Source: Myxococcales bacterium (GTDB taxonomy: Bacteria > Myxococcota_C > UBA6777). Taken from it: a stretch of 64,000 bases of DNA. Under the pieces are notes generated by a model. The model was given only the letters and a program-made list of their open reading frames with translations, was not told the DNA's origin and made no database searches. Every line of letters starts with the position of its first letter. The stretch's first letter is position 1. The DNA lies in assembly GCA_020632975.1 (NCBI GenBank), contig JACKEL010000002.1:372001-436000 (forward strand). The letters run 5' to 3'. Both the position numbers and the translations under genes were made by a program. This document shows positions 1 to 6,198 of this stretch, in pieces.

Positions 1-156
1 CGAGATGGCACTGCATTTGGTTGTGGCGAAGAGAGAGTTGGCGTCCCCGCTTGGGTGGCCGCGGGCTTCTTTGGAAAAGTTGCCCTTTGTGGTAGGCGAC
101 TTATGCTACAAGAGTTGCGTGTTGTGGTTGTTGATGTGTTTTCACAAAACACTTGA
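1..156 (+). CDS. C-terminal end of an unidentified protein (partial)
   Basis: Frame 1 is open from the window edge to a TGA at 154-156, giving 51 codons with no start in the window. The last residues are hydrophobic and valine-rich (LRVVVVDVFSQNT). The next gene starts 12 bases later behind a ribosome-binding-like AAAGGATGG, which fits co-transcription. I do not recognise the family. A chance open frame of this length is possible, so the call rests mainly on the tight spacing to the next gene. Confidence 0.35.
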   Translation, partial: RDGTAFGCGEERVGVPAWVAAGFFGKVALCGRRLMLQELRVVVVDVFSQNT

Positions 157-168
157 AAGGATGGCTCG

Positions 169-420
169 ATGCGGCCTTGGCTTGCTCGAATTCGCGATAT
201 CTACCCGCTCGTTGGTTTGCTGTTGATCTTCTCGGGTCCTTATTTTCTGTACAGTTGCATCTCTTTTTTGCGTAAAGTGGACTACATCGCGGCGACTTTG
301 GCTTTGCTTGCGGGGGCCTCTCTGTTGCTTGCCGGGGTGGAACTCAGCCGTGCTTGGATGGCCACTTCCTTGCCCGAACAAGAAACCAAGCCCAAGAAGA
401 ATGATCCAGAAGACGCTTAG
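169..420 (+). CDS. Small two-helix membrane protein
   Basis: This is an 83-residue protein with two hydrophobic segments, at about residues 11-30 and 40-60, and a short charged tail rich in Lys, Asp and Glu (residues 68-83). This predicts a two-helix inner-membrane protein with a cytoplasmic tail. It starts 12 bases after the stop of the preceding reading frame, with AAAGGATGG upstream of the ATG, so it is probably the last gene of an operon that begins outside the window. No catalytic motif is visible and I do not recognise the family. Its neighbours give no functional clue beyond likely co-expression with the upstream gene. Confidence 0.6.
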   Translation: MRPWLARIRDIYPLVGLLLIFSGPYFLYSCISFLRKVDYIAATLALLAGASLLLAGVELSRAWMATSLPEQETKPKKNDPEDA

Positions 421-580
421 TTCACGAAAACAAATCACCTTTTTTTGATATCTGTTTTTTTCGGCCCCTTGTGATCCGTTCAAAGGACGACAAAGTGTTT
501 TGCGAGAGAAACCCCCTTCTCTCTTTCTCTCCTTCGTCTGTTTTTTCAAGCGATGTCCTTGCTTGACGCCCTTTTAACTG

Positions 581-608
581 TTGACAAGCCGCGCAGCGAG
601 GCTATGAT
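581..608 (+). promoter_or_regulatory. Sigma70-like promoter for the coiled-coil gene
   Basis: TTGACA at 581-586 and TATGAT at 603-608 are separated by 16 bases, a near-consensus housekeeping promoter. The expected start near 615 leaves a leader of about 200 bases before the ATG at 814. The leader holds three copies of GATCACC and two of CCCTCTA and no convincing short ORF, so it may fold. The gap 421-580 is otherwise T-rich with nothing I can name. Confidence 0.7.
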
Positions 609-813
609 AACCACCCTGCTTTTTTGGGCATGGGTTGGGTCTCCCCTCCCTCTGTCCAAAGTCCCGATGCGATGGGGGTGATGAAACGAAAAGATCGTTC
701 GATCACCGTGGGCCGATCACCCTCTAGCTTCCTTTATCAACGTTTTGGCGCAAGCCTTCCACCAAGTGTTTGCTTGTTAGGGAGAGCGCCCTCTAACTCG
801 GAGACGGATCACC

Positions 814-1767
814 ATGGCCTGGGTTTTTGTTGGGATTCTTGGTTTGGTGGCTCTTTTTCTTGCCTACCAAGCGAGTGCTTTTGGAAAAGAGCTGACCACC
901 ACCCAAGAACTCCTTTCGAGCAGTCGCAAAAAAACAGAAGCTCTCGAACGCGAGCTTGAGCAACGAAGCAATCAAATCAAAGGTATTCAGAAAGGACAGT
1001 CCGAAGGAAAAGGTCAACAAAAAGACCTTCGCGTCAAACTTCGCGATGTTCGCGCTGAAAACGAAGAACTCAAAGCACGACTCAAAGAGATGCGTGCAGA
1101 GTCTCCCGAAACGGAGATCGAGTTGATTGCCTTGCGCGAGCGTTTCCAAATCATGCAAGCCGAGATGACGACGCTGCAAAAGGAACGCGAACAATCCGAG
1201 ACTGAGATCCAAAAGAAACTCGACGAAGTGCGCGCCAAAGCCAGCCAAGAGAAAAAAGCACTTCAAGATGATCTCAAGAAGATCACTGAAGAAAAACAAT
1301 CTCTTGAGCGCATCAATCGCAAACAAGATCAGCAGCTTCAAAAAGAGAAAAAGCGCATCGGTTCTGAAAAGTCCGAACTGCGCCGTCTTCGTGTTCGCGC
1401 TGACAACAACGATTACGCTTACCGCGTGACCCAAAACCAGTTGGACCGCGCACTCCGCGATGTTCGTGAGCTTCAAAAGCTCCTCGATCAAGAACGCGAA
1501 CAGATCCTCGCGATCACACAACGCGCTGGCGATGTCTTTGGTGCTGAAGCGATGCGCAAGATCGTGGATCAGGTCCTCGTAGAAGCCCAAGACGCTGCAC
1601 AAAAACAAGCTGACGCTGTCCAACCCACCAGCGACGAAGATGCACCCGAGTTCGACGCTGGCGCTCTCCCCCAAGAAGACGAGATCGAAGCCGCTCCCGA
1701 AGCCGAAGAAACAACTGAGTCTTCGGAGAACGCTGTCGAATCGGCCAACCCTTCCAGCGAACATTGA
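814..1767 (+). CDS. Membrane-anchored coiled-coil protein
   Basis: The 317-residue product begins with one transmembrane helix (about residues 2-20) followed by an uninterrupted Glu/Lys/Gln/Arg-rich region to about residue 240 with strong heptad character, predicting a long coiled coil. The last 65 residues are acidic and Ala/Glu/Pro-rich and likely disordered. The arrangement suggests a helix-anchored cytoplasmic rod or scaffold. The N-terminus resembles a signal anchor more than a cleaved signal peptide because no cleavage site follows it. A near-consensus promoter lies about 200 bases upstream and no partner gene is adjacent, so it appears monocistronic. The long open frame on the opposite strand (793-1857) is a codon-bias shadow. 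Confidence 0.85.
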   Translation: MAWVFVGILGLVALFLAYQASAFGKELTTTQELLSSSRKKTEALERELEQRSNQIKGIQKGQSEGKGQQKDLRVKLRDVRAENEELKARLKEMRAESPETEIELIALRERFQIMQAEMTTLQKEREQSETEIQKKLDEVRAKASQEKKALQDDLKKITEEKQSLERINRKQDQQLQKEKKRIGSEKSELRRLRVRADNNDYAYRVTQNQLDRALRDVRELQKLLDQEREQILAITQRAGDVFGAEAMRKIVDQVLVEAQDAAQKQADAVQPTSDEDAPEFDAGALPQEDEIEAAPEAEETTESSENAVESANPSSEH

Positions 1768-1839
1768 TCCCGCGTTTCCTTCTCCCCTCTGCTCTGTTTT
1801 TTGAGGAAATTTCTCTCCTCTAACATGCACGTAGCGATA

Positions 1840-1869
1840 GAGAAATCCACAACGCATTGTGGATTTCTC
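1840..1869. repeat. 13-bp perfect inverted repeat with CGCA loop
   Basis: The arms 1840-1852 and 1857-1869 are perfectly complementary (13 bp) around a 4-base loop CGCA. Neither side has a T-tract, so it is a poor intrinsic terminator. Each arm contains a degenerate DnaA-box-like AAATCCACA, so the repeat may belong to the DnaA-box cluster that follows. Confidence 0.7.
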
Positions 1870-1989
1870 CGTCCTTTCGCATAGATAGATTATCTCTTTA
1901 TTTTAAGCAGAGTTAGGGGCTGTAGGACTTGCCGCAAAGATCAGTTCTCCACAGAGTTATCCACAATTTTTGTGGCTCAATGTGGATAA
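1843..1989. other. DnaA-box cluster with AT-rich element; candidate replication origin or DnaA-regulated site
   Basis: Two perfect DnaA boxes lie in opposite orientation: TTATCCACA at 1957-1965 and TGTGGATAA at 1981-1989. TTCTCCACA at 1945-1953 has one mismatch. Weaker boxes with two mismatches lie at 1843-1851, 1858-1866 and 1971-1979. About 55-90 bases to the left of the perfect boxes is an AT-rich stretch (about 1880-1905) containing ATCTCTTTATTTT, close to the 13-mer of the E. coli unwinding element. This arrangement resembles oriC, but dnaA, dnaN and gyrB are not adjacent. It could instead be a DnaA-titration or DnaA-control site for the following gene. Confidence 0.5.
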
Positions 1990-2062
1990 CGATAAGAAAA
2001 AGTCTTTCCCTTCTCGCGAACAAGTATTCAAGCAAACGAGTGTTTTTGGAGAAAAGAAAACG

Positions 2063-2635
2063 ATGAAGATTTATACACGCGCTGGAGACGGTGGCGAGAC
2101 TGGTTTGTTGGGGAATGTGCGGGTCAGCAAAGGAAGTGATCGAGTCGAGGCTTATGGCTCAGTGGATGAGCTTGTAAGCTGGTTGGGGCTGGTGCGTACG
2201 GAGTCGAATGATCCTGAGCTGTCAACGCAGGTGGGAGAGATACAAGCCACTCTCTTTTTTGTCAACAGTGAATTGGCAACCCCTTCAGACCGAGAGCCTT
2301 TTGGCGAGATCATTGGCGAAGATGCCGTGTCGCAACTCGAAGATTGGATCGACGCCTGTGATGAAGAGACGCCTGCACTGAAGTCCTTTATCTTACCGGG
2401 AGGCTCGAAGACCTCTGCACAACTGCACGTTGCGCGCACGATCTGTCGCCGCGCAGAGCGCAGTGTGGTGCGGTTGATGGCTGAAGAGCCCCTGCGTAAA
2501 GTGATCGTGCACTATCTCAATCGCTTGAGTGATCTGCTCTTTGCTTTGGGCCGCCGTGCAAACTATCGCGAAGGTGTCGAAGAAGTCCTTGTCAACAACC
2601 TTCGCAAGCCACGAACCCCCAAGACCCCCGCCTAG
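2063..2635 (+). CDS. pduO: ATP:cob(I)alamin adenosyltransferase, PduO type
   Basis: This 190-residue protein belongs to the PduO-type corrinoid adenosyltransferases, which transfer the 5'-deoxyadenosyl group of ATP to cob(I)alamin to make adenosylcobalamin. Family motifs are intact: the N-terminal ATP-binding TRAGDGGETGLL (residues 4-15), the DRVEAYGSVDEL segment (about 24-35), the ILPGG..TSAQLHVART..CRRAER helix in the centre, and the NRLSDLLFALGR motif near the end. Length matches the family. I chose the ATG at 2063, preceded by GGAG with about 11 bases of spacing; the longer open frame from 1970 reads through the DnaA-box cluster and adds nothing family-like. No B12 riboswitch is evident upstream. 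It may serve a B12-dependent enzyme or salvage, encoded elsewhere. Confidence 0.93.
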   Translation: MKIYTRAGDGGETGLLGNVRVSKGSDRVEAYGSVDELVSWLGLVRTESNDPELSTQVGEIQATLFFVNSELATPSDREPFGEIIGEDAVSQLEDWIDACDEETPALKSFILPGGSKTSAQLHVARTICRRAERSVVRLMAEEPLRKVIVHYLNRLSDLLFALGRRANYREGVEEVLVNNLRKPRTPKTPA

Positions 2636-2667
2636 ACCAGTTTCGCTCCATCAAGCAAGGTGATTCG

Positions 2668-3201
2668 ATGTCGATACAACGTTCTCGCGAGATACTTTGT
2701 GAAGATGGTGACTTTCTCCAACAACTTCGGCAGGTTTCCCAAGAAGCCCTGCTATCTGCCTCTTTGCTTCATCGTTTGGCTTGTGACTGTGCAGAACGCG
2801 CTTTAGAGCAGAGCCTGTTTCCCTTGGCGCAGTTGATCCCCGAAAGCTATGCAGCGATCACTTTGCGCAAACTCTGGCTCCAACAACAAGAACAGCCCGC
2901 AACACCCGACGAAGAAAAGATCGATCCCAAGATGCTGTTGCAAGCCGTCGATGCGGCGCGTGCTGCGGCTTATCGACTTTCTACAACCCAACAAGGCGTC
3001 GAAGCTGCGCAAGCAGCAGCGGATGCGGCGGATGATGCGGCGTATGCGCTGCGAGCACTTGCATGGGCACAAGCTTCTGCGGCCGCACAACCTTCTGTCG
3101 AAGATCCCAGCCAAGCGCGTGCGGCTGAAGCGCTTTGGCAAAAGCATCACTTGCTGTCGATGTTGGGGGCCTCTGAAGGCCAACAAGAAGAGGTGTCTTG
3201 A
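2668..3201 (+). CDS. Ala-rich helical protein, possibly Imm5-like
   Basis: This 177-residue all-helical protein starts 32 bases after the adenosyltransferase stop, so the two probably share a transcript. The N-terminal half carries a CDCAERALEQ segment, and residues 90-135 form a highly Ala-rich run with a repeating A-A-x-x-A-A-D pattern. That combination (Cys-Ala-Glu-Arg followed by an Ala-rich helical tail) recalls the putative Imm-5-like immunity family, but the match is by eye and weak. There is no toxin gene next to it, no signal peptide and no catalytic motif. A generic helical adaptor is equally possible. Confidence 0.7.
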   Translation: MSIQRSREILCEDGDFLQQLRQVSQEALLSASLLHRLACDCAERALEQSLFPLAQLIPESYAAITLRKLWLQQQEQPATPDEEKIDPKMLLQAVDAARAAAYRLSTTQQGVEAAQAAADAADDAAYALRALAWAQASAAAQPSVEDPSQARAAEALWQKHHLLSMLGASEGQQEEVS

Positions 3202-3286
3202 GAGAGTTTGGGGAGGTCTTTGGGGTGAGGGAAGAAGCCAAGGCAAAACGGAAGAAGCCAAGGGCATCTCTTGGGTGACAGGAACG

Positions 3287-3841
3287 TTATCTTCGTCGAA
3301 GTTTCCGCATTAACCGACGTCTTAGCATTTTTCGTCGTAGTCGCTTTTGCATCATCAGGCGTCGTTGTTTGAGCAACATCTTGCGTTTTTCGGGCGATAG
3401 CTTGCGAAAACGCAGCCATGTTCGTCTCATCTTCTCGCGTTGTTCGGGCGTCATCTTGCGGAAACGCAGCCATGCTTGACGAAGACGAGTGCGTTGCTCG
3501 GGCGTCATCTTGCGGAAGCGCTTGTAATTTTGGCGGATATGCGCTTGTTCTTCAGGAGAGAGCGTGCGAAACAACGCTTGGTTTTTTCGAAGCCGCTCTT
3601 GTTCTGTGCGCGGCAGTGCGCGGAACTTGCGGAGTTGTTCGCGCAATCGTGCTTGTTCTGCTGGGGAGAGCTTCTTAAACGCTTCCCAGCGTTTACGCAT
3701 GGCTTCGCGTTGAGCGGGTGTCATCTTCTTCCATGCTTCAAGAGCCGAAGGACCGGGCTCTTGCGCATAGGCTGGGCGCCATGGGCCGAAGCACAAGCCT
3801 ATGAGAAGAAAGAGTGTCACAGAACGGCCAAACAACGTCAT
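3287..3841 (-). CDS. DUF3106-type periplasmic repeat protein
   Basis: A signal peptide (about residues 1-26, ending YAQ) precedes tandem repeats of about 15 residues built on the pattern [KR]-x-[ML]-[TS]-P-E-[QE]-[RQ]-x-x-[IML]-R. At least eight copies run from about residue 37 to 165, and the tail is extremely Arg/Lys-rich. This is the DUF3106 type, known in Gram-negative bacteria beside ECF sigma and anti-sigma genes; its biochemical role is unknown. It starts 5 bases after the stop of the putative anti-sigma gene, so it is the third gene of that unit. Predicted pI is very high, and a periplasmic protein binding acidic surface polymers is an inference only. The gene converges on the plus-strand gene ending at 3201. 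Confidence 0.88.
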   Translation of the reverse strand: MTLFGRSVTLFLLIGLCFGPWRPAYAQEPGPSALEAWKKMTPAQREAMRKRWEAFKKLSPAEQARLREQLRKFRALPRTEQERLRKNQALFRTLSPEEQAHIRQNYKRFRKMTPEQRTRLRQAWLRFRKMTPEQREKMRRTWLRFRKLSPEKRKMLLKQRRLMMQKRLRRKMLRRRLMRKLRRR

Positions 3842-3846
3842 GATCC

Positions 3847-4341
3847 TCAGCCTTTCTTGTCAAGCCATTCGATGGTATCGAGATCTTCCATCATCTCCAT
3901 CTCGCGGAGCATTCCAAGATCTTGGTACATAGAGGGTTTGGATGGAGCGCGGTAACGTGCCCGCTGGGATTTATGATGAAGTGCATATCGCATCTTATGA
4001 GTAGGGATATGCGGCTTTTTGGATTGTTTCGCAAGAGGGGCCTGCCCTGTCTGAAAGGAAACAGGCGAGACTTGTATCCACAAAAATCCATAAAACCCCA
4101 TCGTAAGCGCAAATGCGACGCCCATTTTGCGGAAAAGTGCCCATCCTTCGGTCTTTTGGGACGTGGACTTCGCTTGTCGCTTTTGTTCTTCGCTGCCCAA
4201 CTCCAAAGCAAAACGCTGCCAAAAGCGCGCTTCGACGCCAGGATCTTGTGACAAGGGTGTTGGCTCGCTACGCAAGGCCTCCATCCATCGATCCAGATCC
4301 TTGTCTGAAACAGGTTCAAGGCGTTTCTTCTGCTTGTCCAT
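3847..4341 (-). CDS. Single-pass membrane protein, probable anti-sigma factor
   Basis: This 164-residue protein has a charged N-terminal cytoplasmic part of about 75 residues, one transmembrane helix (about 80-100) and a C-terminal periplasmic part that is basic then acidic. It overlaps the 3' end of the ECF sigma gene by 26 bases, the usual arrangement for a cognate anti-sigma factor. The zinc-binding HxxxCxxC motif of ZAS-type anti-sigma factors is absent, so the assignment rests on position and topology. The chosen ATG at 4341 has GAGG six bases upstream; an in-frame ATG at 4353 is the alternative. The DUF3106 gene follows after 5 bases, suggesting all three act in one envelope-stress type response. 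Confidence 0.72.
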   Translation of the reverse strand: MDKQKKRLEPVSDKDLDRWMEALRSEPTPLSQDPGVEARFWQRFALELGSEEQKRQAKSTSQKTEGWALFRKMGVAFALTMGFYGFLWIQVSPVSFQTGQAPLAKQSKKPHIPTHKMRYALHHKSQRARYRAPSKPSMYQDLGMLREMEMMEDLDTIEWLDKKG

Positions 4342-4912
4342 TCCACACCTCAAAACGTTGGCGCAAGCTCTGTCTCGCTCGATGAATCATCGACTTCACA
4401 GCGCTGACAGATACATCCAAGACCTCTGCGATCTCTTGGTAAGCCTGCGACTCTAAGCTGTAGAGCAACAAGGCTGCGCGTTGTCGCTCGGGTAATTCTA
4501 ATAAAAACTCTTGTAGTTGCGCAGTCAAATGCCCCAACCAAAGCTGCTCATCAGGGGATGGGCTTTGTTCATCTTGGGGTTCCCAAGCACCCGAAGGAAA
4601 CTGTTCTTGGCGTTGTTCCAAGGAGTCCGTTCGTTGCTTGTAATCTGCGCGCCTCAGTTCATTGAGGCAGTGATTGGTTGCGACACGGTAAAGGTACGTC
4701 GTAAACAATCCCCGTGGCTCGTAGGCGGGGGCGGCCCGGTAGATCTTGAAAAAGATCTCTTGGACCATCTCTTCTGCGACGGCCGCACTCCCCACAAATC
4801 GATAGACAAAGCGCTGCAAGGGACCGAGATGGCGTTGAAACAAACGGCGAAAAGCAGCGCGCTCTCCGCGTTTGATAGCCTCCATCAGTGCATTATCGCT
4901 GATCTCTTGCAC
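4316..4912 (-). CDS. ECF-family RNA polymerase sigma factor
   Basis: This 198-residue extracytoplasmic-function sigma factor directs RNA polymerase to envelope-response promoters. Region 2 lies at about residues 20-90, with the RFVYRFVGSAAVAEEMVQEI helix and FTTYLYRVATNHCLNELRR. A short acidic linker is followed by region 4 at about 130-190, with ERQRAALLLYSLE, then YQEIAEVLDVSVSAVKSMIHRAR as the helix-turn-helix. Start is a GTG at 4912 preceded by AGGGA. It overlaps the next gene, a membrane protein probably acting as its anti-sigma factor, and the DUF3106 repeat protein ends the unit. No clear autoregulatory GGAAC/-10 pair is visible upstream. The gene is full length. Confidence 0.93.
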   Translation of the reverse strand: MQEISDNALMEAIKRGERAAFRRLFQRHLGPLQRFVYRFVGSAAVAEEMVQEIFFKIYRAAPAYEPRGLFTTYLYRVATNHCLNELRRADYKQRTDSLEQRQEQFPSGAWEPQDEQSPSPDEQLWLGHLTAQLQEFLLELPERQRAALLLYSLESQAYQEIAEVLDVSVSAVKSMIHRARQSLRQRFEVWNGQAEETP

Positions 4913-5147
4913 GATCTTCCCTACATACTTCTGGTTGTGTCCAAAGCCAGAAAGAACATATCACATGATTTCTTCTCGATCTTTGGGTCACCAAAGCCTC
5001 GCATAAGATCGAGCCCAAAAGAACATGAGCTTACATGGATGGAAACCCATCTTTTTTAGAAAGGTTGCGTGGGGCTTCGTTTTTTTTGTGGAGGGCAGAA
5101 AAGGCAAGGAATCGCAGAAAAGGCGAGAGATTGCAAAGGAGGGGTGA

Positions 5148-5882
5148 TCACTTGAAGCAGAGGTTGTCTTCGACTTCCGTTTCGATCGTAAATGCGGGGG
5201 TTTCGGGGGCTTCTTTGAACTCGACTTCTTTACACGCGAAGTAGTCCCCTTTGGTGGCTGCGGTGATCGGGGTGTCTTTGCGGCAGAAGCCCATGACGAC
5301 CACAAGATGCTTGCCTGCGGGGATCTTTTCGAAGAACAAGGGAAGAGAGGTCGCGAAGGGTGCTTTGATCGGCGTATCAAAGGGAGTCGCGCCTACGCGG
5401 TTGGGGTAGTAGCGACCCAAGTTCACATCCATCAAACCTTCGGGGTTGCTGTCGTTGAGTGCCTTGAGGCGGGCACAGTCGATGGGCTTCCCATTGAGGT
5501 CTATTTTGGGGAAGGTAAACTGTCGCAGTGACGTCGTGATCGCGTCTTCCATCTGCGTACTGAGCGTTTCGGGGAACTTCACGATGAACTGACCCGAGGA
5601 AAGAGGAAGAGAAAGAGTGGTGCACTTGTTGTCTTTTTCTTCCGCTTGGAGGGCGCATGTCACGTAGTTGGGACCGCCGTTGTCAAAGGTATGAAGCGCG
5701 TCCGCACAACGCTTGTATTCGTTGGGATCTGTTTGAGGGCATTGTTTCTTGATGCATTCAAGATCCGTCTTGCATTCGCCGACTTGTGTTGGTGGGGGTT
5801 TGGTGGGATCAACGCAAGCCACAGACGCCATACAAAAGAAGATACACGCGTACATAAAAAATAAAATTCTTTTTGGTCTCAA
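5148..5882 (-). CDS. Secreted lipoprotein of unknown function
   Basis: The product has a basic n-region (RPKR), a hydrophobic core and SVAC as a lipobox-like site at about residue 24, so it is probably an outer-membrane or periplasmic lipoprotein of about 244 residues. I prefer the TTG at 5882 because it gives the basic n-region; the ATG at 5855 would leave a signal peptide without charge. The mature part begins with a Cys-rich stretch of five cysteines in about 45 residues, then an alpha/beta domain with three more cysteines. I do not recognise a family. The leader carries a predicted promoter and an intrinsic terminator on this strand, so expression may be attenuated. Confidence 0.75.
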   Translation of the reverse strand: MRPKRILFFMYACIFFCMASVACVDPTKPPPTQVGECKTDLECIKKQCPQTDPNEYKRCADALHTFDNGGPNYVTCALQAEEKDNKCTTLSLPLSSGQFIVKFPETLSTQMEDAITTSLRQFTFPKIDLNGKPIDCARLKALNDSNPEGLMDVNLGRYYPNRVGATPFDTPIKAPFATSLPLFFEKIPAGKHLVVVMGFCRKDTPITAATKGDYFACKEVEFKEAPETPAFTIETEVEDNLCFK

Positions 5883-5940
5883 TGTTTTGCCTCTGTTCCA
5901 TCTGTGGATGAGTAGGTCGTGACTGGGGTGTGGAGTTGCC

Positions 5941-5968
5941 CCCAAAAAAAGGCGGTAACGCCTTTGGG
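5941..5968 (-). terminator. Intrinsic terminator inside the leader of the lipoprotein gene
   Basis: On the minus strand a 7-bp perfect stem (AAAGGCG / CGCCTTT, 5948-5954 and 5959-5965) with a 4-base loop is followed directly by further T residues opposite 5944-5947. It lies 60 bases upstream of the lipoprotein start and about 35-55 bases downstream of the predicted transcription start, so it would end most transcripts before the gene. This fits an attenuator or a short terminated RNA. Confidence 0.6.
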
Positions 5969-6007
5969 ATGTGCCTTTTGGTACAGGTCTCCCCATAGCG
6001 ATCTCGA

Positions 6008-6036
6008 CGCTAAAATGAAAGCACACCCTCTGTCAA
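6008..6036 (-). promoter_or_regulatory. Predicted promoter for the lipoprotein leader
   Basis: TTGACA (6031-6036, minus strand) is followed after 17 bases by TTAGCG (6008-6013). The -35 is consensus and the -10 is weak. Predicted start is near 6001, giving a leader of about 120 bases that contains the terminator at 5941-5968. Confidence 0.45.
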
Positions 6037-6092
6037 GCGTCTTTGAGGATGGGAAGAATGGTCCAAGAATGCCGCGCTAAAGTGTTCACTTA

Positions 6093-6121
6093 TTGATCGG
6101 TTTCTAGGATTGCGCTATGAT
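6093..6121 (+). promoter_or_regulatory. Sigma70-like promoter for the 6.2-15.9 kb operon
   Basis: TTGATC at 6093-6098 and TATGAT at 6116-6121 are separated by 17 bases. The expected start near 6128 gives a leader of about 70 bases before the ATG at 6199. Together with the minus-strand promoter at 6008-6036 it makes the interval 5883-6198 a divergent regulatory region. Confidence 0.65.
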
Positions 6122-6198
6122 AAACCACGCGCGCATTCTTTTGCGCAATGTCCGATAGTGGCTCTTCCCCTCGTATCTATGGAGGCAGAGAGACGCAC

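Noticed and set aside
793..1857. 354-residue open frame antisense to the coiled-coil gene
   Set aside because: It lies opposite a gene with clear coiled-coil bias, its sequence is Phe/Leu low complexity, and it has no ribosome-binding site. It is a codon-bias shadow.
1840..1869. Intrinsic terminator after the coiled-coil gene
   Set aside because: The 13-bp stem is perfect but neither side has a T-tract; it is better seen as part of the DnaA-box cluster.
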